The notes: a model not told the origin generated them from the sequence alone. A stretch of 64,000 bases of DNA from Candidatus Omnitrophota bacterium (GCA_029261035.1 JAJDCD010000023.1:102501-166500); one strand, 5' to 3'; shown: positions 50,801 through 55,026, numbered from the stretch's first letter. Numbers and translations are program-made.

Positions 50801-51106
50801 ACTCTTAGGTGCCAGCTGTGTATTAGCACCTTCTAAACCAATAAAGGTATTTCCATTTTTTTCTGTGAGCGTTTTTAGAATATTACGAATATTTTGCTGT
50901 GCTTCGTAATGACTGTGGGCATCTTGAATATGGTTGATCGTAAAAGAAGAGGTTCCTTGAAAAGATTCGGTAACTCTGCCATAGGACTCTGGCAATTGGA
51001 GTGTTTGGCTTTTAGGACTGAGTGCAAAAATAGACGCATCCGGCAATGGCCAAACGATGTTCGTACTTAAAAAAATGAGTAATGTAGTAACAGTTATTAT
51101 TTTCAT
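35813..51106 (-). CDS. 5097-residue giant repeat protein: DAH/GGFH domain, alpha-solenoid blocks, two beta-propellers
   Basis: Signal peptide (about 1-22) and the family N-terminal domain (IQDAHSHYEAQ at 60-70, GLEGANT, VTGGFHTQGM near 470) are followed by chains of 40-residue helical repeats with consensus near FRALRELGEGVREGKV and EEVLDVELFERIAEASGE. About fifty copies lie in seven blocks. Blocks open with a conserved module (LPSWEELERKYPKL), close with another (GEFRKEEVLEIVRRADEIG, then LEQLEQLKEEW), and are joined by WLRAEAQSLGA linkers. Two beta-propeller regions interrupt: about 2070-2480 and a WD40 set at about 3735-4070 (GHENDVLTL, TARLWDVETGEELQVF). The last 300 residues are unique (FVLYYGDEEEAKQVRSRIAA). 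Probably secreted or periplasmic and binding; no catalytic motif seen in the repeats. No frameshift over 15 kb. Confidence 0.93.
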   Translation of the reverse strand: MKIITVTTLLIFLSTNIVWPLPDASIFALSPKSQTLQLPESYGRVTESFQGTSSFTINHIQDAHSHYEAQQNIRNILKTLTEKNGNTFIGLEGANTQLAPKSYHFFPWDFINLKIADSLMKKGSLSGAEYFALELEENNSPLRKKLIFEGVESVDIYKEDLELFKTLILQKNEVQQTTKQLDSALDKIQSKVYNSDLLKLTRKKRAYQNKEIDLMIFLSAIQKEWQKTFNLDLSSPLNQKAWPYLSRMLYLKQQESNISLQAVKREVKDLIQVLNQKIGDAQVRSDLIQNLEAMTSASRKSEALIHKNPRAFFEALYQASLERSFSLEPYTHLRQYAETLILQSEVSGQPFFEELDRSFEMLQVELTNTEEEKSLIQLSKSVELLGQLLNLEASSEEWTLIQKAPQSYSPKEFSEKLGMKSQALDDSEKLFQQAMQFYELAEKRDRSLVQNTLTQMKQQKKEGAILVTGGFHTQGMTELLRQQNITYNVIQPHMETGLDDSVYEKAITGTWETLFDRAKIQKVLGMVSTLDEIQTLGGNPPRHTEELLDGIVDNLNLVIEQLIKEDPELKNNLEALVYRIKETLEANPQFKEAGIEINFIPALSDMPGKSGILFEIGLNNKRIVVPIGEALLIKSGIQIDKTKVRTVDPVEAQSLGAREIYEAFSQGYELALPSWEELKKTYPTLVWILERKRDALEAMIVYKENKKEIELKEIEELFEKIERIDRVGAFRPLINLGEGVKAGKLPEKVLDMELLKRITKASGGETFSAFISLKYLGKGVKAGRLSEEILNAEFFERIVKASIRAFVVNAVRDAFSFLNKLAEGVEAGKVKKEVLVVELFERIGRASGEKAPFTFRALKELATNVIEGKVPEKVLDVELLIRIVETSKEDAVENINAIRILGVMVKERQLPKEVLDVELLTNIAKVSKGARLVDSFNSLRHLGRGVMEGKVKKEVVDVEFLVEIAESMKEKTAEAFEILENLGAIEIKGEFRKEEVLEIVRRVGEIGPKKVLEQLEQLREEWVGQTDKEVEGKPQEGEWLRSEAQSLGGDQELRKQASLYLFRQEARVREQYEEFREERDLSLPSWDELNEDYPRLVKILKEKPRAIEAMMSYLGRGKKGIRLEEIESLFEGIVKFTGKKSNEAFSNLRQLGESDREGRLNEILLDGKFLTRMAEVSRENSWSAFSNLRELGESDREGRLNEILLDGEFLTRMAEVSGKFSFHAIGNLRELGEGVREGKLKEEVLSVEFLERITQASGKKGAWQTLEMLGELGKGVRKGKLKEEVMDVEFLVEIAERMKEKTAEAYEKIMFGLGEVEIKGEFRKEEVLEIVRRADEIGPEKVLEQLEQLKEEWERASQDAGTTEVAPEDEWLRVEAQSLGARDAYESLREAEGLSLPSWEDLERKHPKLARILKEGVSRIEAFEEYLANKKSGFRLDETEKLFERISNASVTFPLLNAHGGYTWLAFEALRDLGRGVSAGEVSSEVLNAELLGRITEMSGNLTPSTFEGLSDLGRGVREGKVSPEVLNVEFFERIAAASGRDIWSAFHALRELGEGVREGKVSPEVLNVELFEGIANASGEAKGSAFHALVELGRGVREGKVSPEVLNVELFERIAKAGGDYLMDAFDSLSGLGRGVRAGEVSSEVLDVELLGRIAEVSGESTDYAFEVLGELGRRVKAGEVSSEVLNVELFERIANARGEDSANAFRALRELGRWVRAGQMSSEVLDVELLGRIAEVSGESTVNAFEVLGELGRGVKAGEVSSEVLNVELFERIANARGEDSANAFRALRKLGRGVREGKVSSEVLNVELLGRIAEVSGESTVNALEVLGELGSGVRAGKVKEEVLNKELLMKVAENMQEKTNEALNKLESLGDVKIKSEFRKDEVLEIVRRAEEIGPEKVFEQLNQLEAEWRRQFQESSTQESSEDEWLRAEAHSLGAEEEIRRQLEGGDRYLFRKAGEARDGELERAGRTQLVSEFLREARNGRLIAPPEREITDEELLAIKDVFFGTYWPTKETMSYQEATRAAEWMEKINKKRAEWYGLEFIEEALAIEEDVRDVIWLHEDFFFFHDEQDLLKILNLKTNKFLPLEGAKVPESVDVGIRMMEIRFNDSVGSRTIIDLVTNEQYLLNQVANVMSISPNGKNAWVRVWDSPVTNSTQRLFASSHYEIRDIKTQKISKWTPVGTVVSKVSEDLKRAVIQRPGEDFWVAIDLEFGKEVRLEDVADPGEMSKDGKIMKARFKDETIGVINLETGKVVVVGGALSDVVSLSLTGRYVEVEDQMVDTETGKAIELEDGQRASRMSPNDKWISVRLPNGMAGVVNRVTKQNVTPEGVTRIVEYSSDSQWVVMEFRDKRREVLNLETGEIVKPKRPAKEISFSKNNLKVKLIYQDTATVGFIDLKTKEELSLEEIKEYRSGSLTRDGSRMAYTKDKKPYIGYFKLKEKYRDPRYSNLVYLPKSEQPQKPKKKKPEPSLWNQFKSWARRFSSQGSSLGSKTQSEEALTDEVQTEARSLGARETYEELRQAQWKRMPNWEELERKYPKLVKVLKEKENAIEAMMSYAGAKKREGLLEEIEDLIINLADANGWYSKYAFEVLSELGDGVRDGRFNKKVLDVELLKRIALASGESSGPAFRALRELGEGVREGKVNEDLLDVEFFERIAEASGEMSWSAFDYLRALGERVREGKVNEEVLDAELLIEIAKEMKEKTQRAFHILSDLGGIKTEGKFSKTEVLEILRRTEVIGIEKVLEQLEQLKEEWLRDAQDSLTTEAPQEGEWLRSEAKSLGAKEEYGNFRRESKLSLPRWTALERKYPKLAGILLTEEQAFIAFKVYIGKRKKESFSEKATKFLESVREKGFASTWSEYTRQKERQPTLEEIEKLFEEIEEFRGDVAENIFYALARIGREVREGKVAEEALDIELLIRIIDTSKKVSMSTISALRVLGRGVKEGKVAKEVLDKERLTRIVTASGGNSSFAIEALAELGRGVKEGKVAKEKLNAEFYEKLAKLTGESSFTAFEFLTELGIGVREGKLEEEFLDIEYFETIVSARGENLGDVFERISFLAKRVKEGRLVKELLDVELLATIAEASGENHWRSFSALETLADEIGTEERVVKELLGLEFLTTIAEASGENTGGAFYALAELARLERKEKVKEELLDAKYLIRIAKASGSGSGDAFETLSELAEGVNEGRVSEELLKAKFFERIAKASMVFSSTAFSELKILVSEVRGGRVNKEVIEPNFLLEIVETMKGYTAEIFTLLRSLGSREMRGSFGKEEVIEIVRKADKIGVENTIEQLEQLKEIWESGKSEGEAELKEVPEEEEWLRSEAQSLGAKQRYEAFRKSEDLELPSWEALGRDYSRLTEILKSVENAVEAMTAYMGATQKEIRLGDVETFFVRIAEAGGEDSWKAFLFLRELGEGVRSGKVREEVLDVEFLTRIAEASGEDSYQAFHSLRKLGEGVRSGKVREEVLDVEFLTRIAEASGEDSGHAFKALRKLGEGVRSGKVREEVLDVEFLTRIAEASGEDSSGTFSALHMLGHDVITGRVREEVLDVELLTGIAEASGESSGTAFYALSKLGVRVKLGEVREEVLKADFLMGIAEKMEGKTGEAFEKIIGLGDKSIEGEFRKEEVLEIVRSADTIGLEKVLEQLEQLKEMWLREGEEGSSDTEAVPEGEWLRAEAQSLGAQLNSQSNDREKRGAERFGQLGMEGGLGIVRAVQGMIKAERTADEIAEYIFSESVGWDREEIKILLEGLTRTSFDPAYLSEDARGKFLEFLENNLFIKGISNAFSVSFSDDGTEIIEVGTRSNAKAWNIETGEYTREFQKQTNVQRIFQPWIKSKFLPDYQMNIISQKGWFGRKDDQSSRRGWFSTDGKKFLPIGETSVPLLDVETGETLQIFNGHENDVLTLMMSEDQKRLLTGGTDLTARLWDVETGEELQVFQGHGNSVMSVAMSLDGKTILTGGADDTARLWNADTGEELHLLRGHNGSVGAVALSPDGKLALTGSRESIRLWDVETGEELQVFRGAESAVTRLAFNSDSSKFLAEELFKKVRVWDLDLILNNKKYLQWETQLKNEVAVIVEAQSLGEQSSMHHKGARQADVHEPQGFMASSPQTSEKGMSSPNVLVGDPVEASSLGTAEKYEAFRQAQGVELPSWEDLERGYPKLANTLESKEGAVEAFVVFFEEKQNPIVRLLLWIVTPFIWLIEKMAEGMFKKELEIAPFRSKDKKRRVDLGKIEELFERIAEASGRGSGAAFRALRELGEGVREGRVREEVLNAELFERIAEAGGEYPWSAFIALRELGEGVRKGKVKEEVLGVELFERIAKASGEHSLEAFRALRELGKGVRKGKVKEEMLGVELFERIAEAGGEYPWSAFIALRELGEGVRKGKVKEEMLGVELFERIAEASGRGSGAAFRALRELGEGVREGRVKEEVLEVELLTRIAEASGVDSSHAFRGLRELGEGVKVGKVGKEVLRAELLGRIAEVSGEHSLEAFRALRKLGEGVKQRGVGEEVLEVEFFEKIAEASGESSWSAFSALRELGEGVKQRRVGEEVLEVELFEKIAEASGEGSEFAFEALVELGRGVRAGEVSSEVLKVELLGRIAEVSGGSSGYVFEILGALGRGVRAGEVSSEVLDEELLIGIAEVSGEHMWSAFRALRELGAALNDGKVNEGLLEVDLFEKIAEASGKKSFSAFEALHKLVYAVRDGKVGSWVLDKEFLIEVVEQMKAEAGTAFEEIRDLGSAEIGGEFRKEEVLAIVRKVDDIGADKVLEQLDQLKKEWERESQDAGTTEVAPEGEWLRAEAQSLGVKEDFLVGFSTTFTRFLPLALVTNAAYQNFYNRVMARLFPEAYAGEVETELKRAYQESVSRDGNATLAAYKSSYDGFSVTIKTSDTFSPEAEELLLTLNPRAVSFVLYYGDEEEAKQVRSRIAALQDENGKRIGNRIQVISVVPGEETEVVRSLLMGKRYSREILPLAKKLYEKPKQFSPSVIHPRTTLMLPGSLIGQLDTVARAQLLEVPEVEKIEEMKVSQEMFSIFTAPHGHLLGLVEGDINNPLIKSLRENLKQERGKFVFNLSSLRQKLAELQNAFKAYQQILTAA
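36961..38400 (-). repeat. 120-bp coding repeats, block G (about 12 units)
   Basis: Units recur at exactly 120 bp: the AAGGCACGAAACGC-type box falls at 37020, 37140 and every 120 bp to 38340. The unit at 37921-38040 and that at 38161-38280 differ at two bases only, so a 240-bp pair was copied recently. Confidence 0.95.
38725..38851. repeat. Palindromic repeat and hairpin pair inside the giant ORF
   Basis: CTGGATCCCCGACTAAAACA followed by TTCGGGGATGAC (38725-38757) is a copy of the intergenic element at 52599-52630. Next to it are two 34-bp-spaced units with ACCCTTGTGGT hairpins (38789-38817, 38823-38851). All are read in frame as a low-complexity linker between the WD40 and block G, beside an EASSLG motif. 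Confidence 0.85.
40260..40980 (-). repeat. 120-bp coding repeats, block F (about 6 units)
   Basis: Units share CTTCTTCTCTCACCTTTCCC and GGCTTCGGCAATTCTTGTCA at 120-bp steps (40561, 40681, 40801). Adjacent units differ by only a few bases in this half. Confidence 0.9.
41380..42480 (-). repeat. 120-bp coding repeats, block E (about 9 units)
   Basis: The same repeat but older: units are more diverged and the register slips by 3 bp around 41881. The protein pattern (LAELGRGVKEGKVAKEVLD) is still clear. Confidence 0.9.
43000..43400 (-). repeat. 120-bp coding repeats, block D (about 3 units)
   Basis: A short block just before the first propeller region in DNA order. Units at 43021, 43141 and 43261 share CCAACAAATCTTCATTCACT-like boxes. 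Confidence 0.88.
45541..46780 (-). repeat. 120-bp coding repeats, block C (about 10 units)
   Basis: Strict 120-bp spacing with an alternating A/B pattern: 45781-45900 and 46021-46140 match at about 115 of 120 positions while neighbours differ more. This shows expansion by 240-bp steps. Confidence 0.95.
47220..47720 (-). repeat. 120-bp coding repeats, block B (about 4 units)
   Basis: Units at 47461-47580 and 47581-47700 are close copies (shared CTTCGGCCATTCTTGTTAAA and TCTCGTTCAATCTTCCTTCT). Protein form LRELGESDREGRLNEILLDG. Confidence 0.9.
48210..48930 (-). repeat. 120-bp coding repeats, block A (about 6 units)
   Basis: First block after the N-terminal domain. It is the most diverged set, with one longer unit (about 12 extra bp near 48700). 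The protein pattern is LGEGVKAGKLPEKVLDMELL and variants. Confidence 0.85.
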
Positions 51107-51149
51107 TATTAAAGTCTTTAAGTTTTTTATTTAAGTAGTCTTAAAGTAA

Positions 51150-51158
51150 AGTATAGCA
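51150..51158 (-). promoter_or_regulatory. Extended -10 promoter of the 5097-residue gene
   Basis: The minus strand carries TGCTATACT, an extended -10. The transcript would start about 37 nt before the ATG. The -35 is poor. The leader is A+T-rich with only a weak AAAGA ribosome site. Confidence 0.45.
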
Positions 51159-51220
51159 TATGCCAGGAGGCTTAATTGCTTGAGGTCAGTTATTTTTACC
51201 CTATTTTAGGAAGCTTCATC

Positions 51221-51258
51221 TTGAATAGTATCCATAATAGTATATACTTATAGTATAC
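51221..51258 (+). promoter_or_regulatory. Promoter and operator of the toxin-antitoxin pair
   Basis: TTGAAT (51221-51226), a 16-bp spacer and TATACT (51243-51248). Three ATAGTAT repeats at 51225, 51237 and 51250 (12-13 bp apart) and the perfect palindrome AGTATATACT (51239-51248) overlap it. This is the layout expected for binding by a ribbon-helix-helix antitoxin. Confidence 0.65.
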
Positions 51259-51272
51259 AGAAAGGGATTGCT

Positions 51273-51518
51273 ATGGTTTACCTTAATATCACTATTCCAG
51301 AGGATTTGAAGGAAGAATTAGATAAGGAAGTGGCTCAACAACATACCAAGAGAAGCACTTTGATTCAGAAAGCAGTTCGAACCTATTTAGAGCTGAAAAA
51401 AAGGCAAAAAGACTCAGAGCTTCTGAAAGAAGGCTATACAGAGATGTATGAAGACTCTAAGAAAATGGTAGATGAGTTTAAAGATCTAGATGAGGATTCT
51501 CTGAAATATGTCGATTAA
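51273..51518 (+). CDS. Ribbon-helix-helix antitoxin (MazE/CopG-like)
   Basis: 81 residues. A short beta strand (VYLNITIPEDLKEEL) is followed by two helices (TKRSTLIQKAVRTYLEL), as in ribbon-helix-helix DNA-binding proteins, then an acidic tail (DEFKDLDEDSLKY) suited to wrapping a toxin. AAAGGG precedes the ATG. It overlaps the toxin gene by 11 bp, and its upstream region has matching operator repeats, so it likely represses the pair. Confidence 0.85.
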   Translation: MVYLNITIPEDLKEELDKEVAQQHTKRSTLIQKAVRTYLELKKRQKDSELLKEGYTEMYEDSKKMVDEFKDLDEDSLKYVD

Positions 51519-51849
51519 ACGCGGTGAAATTTTTTGGATTTATCTCGATCCAACCAAAGGCGCTGAACAAGCTGGAGGTCGCCCCTGCCTTATTTTACAA
51601 AATAATGTTGGAAATGACCTAGCCCCTACCACTATAATTGCTCCTCTTACTTCGAAGAGTTACTCTAAAGAGTTTCCGACAAATGTAAACATCCCCGGAA
51701 AAACGGCAGGGCTTGTTTCAAATTCAACAGTGATTCTCTCTCAGATTAGAACTATAGACAAACGACGGATTGGAAAAAAAATAGGAACTCTTCCAGACGG
51801 TTATATAGAAAAAGTAAGCAAAGCCATAAAAAAATCATTAGATTTATAG
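51508..51849 (+). CDS. MazF/PemK-family mRNA interferase toxin
   Basis: 113 residues. The N-terminal KRGEIFWIYLDPTKGAEQAG, the PCLILQNNVGN segment, the strand TIIAPLTSK and the ILSQIRTIDKRRIGKK core with its conserved Arg are standard MazF features. MazF toxins cut mRNA at short sites. Active-site features seem intact. Translationally coupled to the antitoxin. Confidence 0.92.
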   Translation: MSIKRGEIFWIYLDPTKGAEQAGGRPCLILQNNVGNDLAPTTIIAPLTSKSYSKEFPTNVNIPGKTAGLVSNSTVILSQIRTIDKRRIGKKIGTLPDGYIEKVSKAIKKSLDL

Positions 51850-51900
51850 TACAATCATTTTTTAACAAAATTACTAAAAGCTACAGACAAAGGATTTATC

Positions 51901-52593
51901 ATGAAACCTAAGTTATACCAATATACCGCCTGCCCTTTTTGTTCCAAAGTAGCCGCTTTTTTGAATTATAAGGGCGTTGATTACGAAGCCGTTGAGGTAC
52001 ACCCTCTTAACAAAAAAGAGATTGCCTTCTCTGGTGAATATAAAAAGGTTCCTATTTATGTAAATACAGAAGGTGTTCAATTTAATGAATCAACTGACAT
52101 CATGAAACACATTGATGAAACAAGTGCCGGAGATAAAGTATTCCAAAATACTGAAGAAGAAAAGAAATGGCTCGATTGGTCTGAGGACTATGTTCAAGGG
52201 TTACCCACAGTCATTTATGATAAGTTTGGCAATTCTCTTCAAGCATTTAACTATATCACTAAAGTAGGTAATTTTAATTGGTTTCAGAAAAGAATGATTA
52301 AATGGTCGGGTGCAGTCATTATGACCCTAGTTTCCAAAAAAATTGCTGAGAAAAGAAACATCTCTTCTCCCATCGATTTTCTTAAGAGCAAAGTTCAGGA
52401 GTGGGCTGATGGTCTTAACGGTAAAGATTTTAATGGGGGCTCTAAGCCAAATGCCGCAGATATTGCTGTCTATGGAATTTCGCGTATTGTGTCTCAATTA
52501 AAAGCTGGGGAATTTTTTAAAGAAAATCAGATATTTCATGCTTGGATGAAACGAATGGAAACAACAACGAAGCTTTCTACGAGCATCTATTAG
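51901..52593 (+). CDS. GST-fold protein resembling membrane-associated prostaglandin E synthase 2
   Basis: 230 residues. Glutaredoxin-like N-terminal domain with YQYTACPFCSKVAAFL (CPFC at about 12-15), a KKVPIYV cis-proline strand and NESTDIMKHI. Then a helical GST C-terminal domain with a hydrophobic stretch (MIKWSGAVIMTLVSKKIAE). The pattern and length match mPGES-2-like proteins, mostly known from eukaryotes and some bacteria; the bacterial role is unknown, perhaps glutathione or haem-linked redox. AAAGGA lies before the ATG. Not part of the toxin pair in any obvious way. Confidence 0.78.
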   Translation: MKPKLYQYTACPFCSKVAAFLNYKGVDYEAVEVHPLNKKEIAFSGEYKKVPIYVNTEGVQFNESTDIMKHIDETSAGDKVFQNTEEEKKWLDWSEDYVQGLPTVIYDKFGNSLQAFNYITKVGNFNWFQKRMIKWSGAVIMTLVSKKIAEKRNISSPIDFLKSKVQEWADGLNGKDFNGGSKPNAADIAVYGISRIVSQLKAGEFFKENQIFHAWMKRMETTTKLSTSIY

Positions 52594-52598
52594 TTACT

Positions 52599-52744
52599 GT
52601 CATCCCCGAATGTTTGTGTCGGGGATCCAGATGTTGGACTAAGATCCTTCTCTTTGTTCAGGATGACAAGTGCCTGGCCTGCATTACATATCCACTAAGT
52701 CTGAGATTGACACAACTCATTTTACGGAATGTCTCGCAATGACT
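52599..52744. repeat. Composite of three palindromic repeat fragments
   Basis: GTCATCCCCGAATG...GGGGATCCAG (52599-52630), AAGATCCTTCTC...CAGGATGACA (52641-52669) and a TCTCGCAATGAC end (about 52730-52743). The first is nearly the same as the copy inside the giant ORF at 38725. Confidence 0.8.
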
Positions 52745-52753
52745 ATAGATACT

Positions 52754-53440
52754 TTATTTTTTCTTATTGAAGGAACTGAAAATATTTTGTACTGAGGAAA
52801 GATACGTTTGAGATTCTACTTCTGAGTTTGTTTCTTGGTTTATTTTTTGCATTAATACCGATTCTTTTTCTTCATCGGCAGAAAGGGCTTGCTCTTCTTC
52901 AGTGCTGTCTGCAACTTTTTCAAGAAGAGCTTCTTCTGCCTTTTGGGCGCGGTACTCTATTAAATATTCTTCAAGAGCATTAAGTTCGTTTTGCAATACC
53001 GATTGCAAGTTATGCTGTGTGCCGTCATCGCAAATCACTCGATAAGGTTGCCCGGATGTGGCAGAACCCGAACACACAACATCTACCAAATCCTGGGCAG
53101 AGTGAACTTGTGAATTCCATTTTGCAAGGTTCTTTTTCCATAAAATAAAGGTCGCCGCCTTTCCAGGAGAATACTTTTTTCCGTTTCTCTCAAAGCCCAA
53201 TTTTGAAATTCGGATTCTTTTGATTAAATATTGAATCTTCGCATCTTCCGTTTTCCAAAAGTCTGCCTCTGGGACAACCAGCTCAGAAAAAGATTCTTTT
53301 AAAGTTTCAGGGGCAGAGAGATAGACGCAAGATCCTGATTGATCATATCCATCACCTAAATGCGTAATGGTTGTACAACCAGAAATCAAAAAAATAACAA
53401 TAAATAAGAGATGTAATTTAATAGGAGTTTGCCAACTCAT
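52754..53440 (-). CDS. DUF5329-type lipoprotein (larger copy)
   Basis: 228 residues from the ATG at 53440 (MSWQTPIKLH); an upstream TTG start is less likely. The lipobox is LISGC. The core IQYLIKRIRISKLGFERNGK, ...LVDVVCSGSATSGQPYRVIC and ...LQNELNALEEYL matches the DUF5329 pattern. The C-terminal tail of about 60 residues is acidic and absent from the neighbour. Role unknown. A tandem paralogue of the upstream gene (35-bp gap). Confidence 0.75.
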   Translation of the reverse strand: MSWQTPIKLHLLFIVIFLISGCTTITHLGDGYDQSGSCVYLSAPETLKESFSELVVPEADFWKTEDAKIQYLIKRIRISKLGFERNGKKYSPGKAATFILWKKNLAKWNSQVHSAQDLVDVVCSGSATSGQPYRVICDDGTQHNLQSVLQNELNALEEYLIEYRAQKAEEALLEKVADSTEEEQALSADEEKESVLMQKINQETNSEVESQTYLSSVQNIFSSFNKKK

Positions 53441-53475
53441 AGAAACGCATTGTACCAAAAACTATTAGAAAAAGT

Positions 53476-54027
53476 CTATGGTTTCAGAGAATTATTGTAG
53501 ATTTTTTGATTTTGAAGAGTCAAATACTTCTCTAAACGATTGAGCTCATTTTGGATAATAAAATGAACATTATGGCGTGTATCATCTTGTGTTATAAGCT
53601 CATAGGGCTTTCCAGACGTAGAGGAACCCGAGCAAATTACGTCCACAAACTCCTGGACAGTAGTAAACCTATGTCTCCATTTAACACTATTTGATTTTTG
53701 GGCTAAAAACCGGGTTGCAGTGGCTCCGTCGTACTTAGATCCATTTCGAACAAAAGTGTAGGGAGATACTCGAACGCGTTTCAACAAATACTGGATTTTT
53801 GCGTCGTCAGTCTTCCAAAACTCAGATTCGGGCTGAACCCAACTATTAAGAGAGTTGGACAACTCAGCTTCTGAAGTTAAATAAACAGGTTTGCCCATGA
53901 AATCGACACCCGTCCCTAAAGGCATTGTTTCACAACCAACTAAAAATACGATTGCAGCTAAAATTACTACAATTCGAGAGGAAAATGGAAATTCTTTCAT
54001 AATCTTATATAACGGAAATTTTTTCAA
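53476..54027 (-). CDS. DUF5329-type lipoprotein (smaller copy)
   Basis: 183 residues, lipobox FLVGC. It shares with the downstream gene ESEFWKTDDAKIQYLLKRVR, FVRNGSKYDG, CSGSSTSGKPYELI and QNELNRLEKYL. It is the closer match to the usual DUF5329 length. The two are tandem duplicates. Function unknown; likely envelope-located. Confidence 0.78.
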   Translation of the reverse strand: MKKFPLYKIMKEFPFSSRIVVILAAIVFLVGCETMPLGTGVDFMGKPVYLTSEAELSNSLNSWVQPESEFWKTDDAKIQYLLKRVRVSPYTFVRNGSKYDGATATRFLAQKSNSVKWRHRFTTVQEFVDVICSGSSTSGKPYELITQDDTRHNVHFIIQNELNRLEKYLTLQNQKIYNNSLKP

Positions 54028-54043
54028 AAACTGAATAGTGAAT

Positions 54044-54520
54044 TTAAGCGGCTTTTTGATTTTCTTCTTCTATTCTTTCAGCCCTTTTATCAAGGTAATT
54101 CAAAATTTCATCATGATGGACTACATCTTCATAATCCACTAGGAATTGTGAGTGATTCAAGCGCTTAGAAATATGGTCTAATATTAAAAAATAAACGAGA
54201 CCTAAGGGAATCCCCCACCAAAAGGCTTTAAAACAACCAATAACAGCTAAGTAGAAAACCGCTCTCGCACACTTACCACAAGCATCACTTAAATCCTGCC
54301 AATCCATATCAATATGATAAAAATGTCCATAGCGTTTCAACATCTTGTTAGCCTCTGGAGACAATTCAGAGATATATCGCCAGCGCCAAATACGAAGCGA
54401 ATAATAAATAACGAAAAAGATGAGAAACGCCGCGCCAAATAGAATCCAGGATAAGAATAAAAACTTTATCGCGATTCCAATAGCAACCACACTGGCCCAG
54501 AAAACCACCTTTTCAAGCAT
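54044..54520 (-). CDS. Membrane protein of unknown function
   Basis: 158 residues. Two N-terminal helices (about 5-40) and two more (about 88-118, AVFYLAVIGCFKAFWWGIPLG) surround a soluble loop with one cysteine pair (CGKC near 81-84). The C-terminal tail is charged (KRAERIEEENQKAA). I do not recognise it. Same strand and 16 bp upstream of the DUF5329 pair, so possibly one operon. Confidence 0.65.
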   Translation of the reverse strand: MLEKVVFWASVVAIGIAIKFLFLSWILFGAAFLIFFVIYYSLRIWRWRYISELSPEANKMLKRYGHFYHIDMDWQDLSDACGKCARAVFYLAVIGCFKAFWWGIPLGLVYFLILDHISKRLNHSQFLVDYEDVVHHDEILNYLDKRAERIEEENQKAA

Positions 54521-54576
54521 GTTCTCTCTCCCATCAAGCAGATTTTAGTCCCTATATAAAGTCTACCATCCCCAAT

Positions 54577-54620
54577 CAGGCCCGGGCCTGAATTATCCAA
54601 AAAATTTAGGCCCGGGCCTA
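54577..54620. repeat. Double AGGCCCGGGCCT palindrome
   Basis: CAGGCCCGGGCCTG and TAGGCCCGGGCCTA, each self-complementary, also pair with each other (AATT-flanked) as one 17-bp stem. It is unusually G+C-rich for this window. The same core is used in the terminator at 16515-16551. Confidence 0.75.
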
Positions 54621-54714
54621 AATGGGTCCCCTTGGAAGTCCTTTAACAGGAGATAGTTAGGTTTTGATGGCAGTAAAGATAATAGTGAGAGGAGAGCCTT
54701 TTATTGGATAAGAA

Positions 54715-55026
54715 TTAGTCTCGATTGAGGACAAATATCGACAAGACGAAAACAATGATAGCGACAATATCTAAAACATCCCAAATGCCACGGCTGAAAT
54801 GGATGCGAACAATAGGGTTATAAACAAAGGCCGTTGCCGCTAAAGGCAAAACCCAAAGGGATTTTGATATTTGCAGTGCGTATAAAGCGGCATATATAGA
54901 GGTGCAAAAAACAGCTATTCTTAAAATGTGATAATACTCATTGGGAAAATGAACGATTGCAGCTAAGCCTAGGAGGGCAGCGCATACAAGTAAAGGAATT
55001 TGAAGACTAATATTTTTTAGATTCAT
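54715..55026 (-). CDS. Small membrane protein, DUF6804-like
   Basis: 103 residues with four short helices. EYYHILRIAVF and FVYNPIVRIHFSRGIWDVLD match what I recall of DUF6804 (YY..LR..., NPI..I...R..W...D). Function unknown. It stands alone between repeats. Confidence 0.65.
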   Translation of the reverse strand: MNLKNISLQIPLLVCAALLGLAAIVHFPNEYYHILRIAVFCTSIYAALYALQISKSLWVLPLAATAFVYNPIVRIHFSRGIWDVLDIVAIIVFVLSIFVLNRD

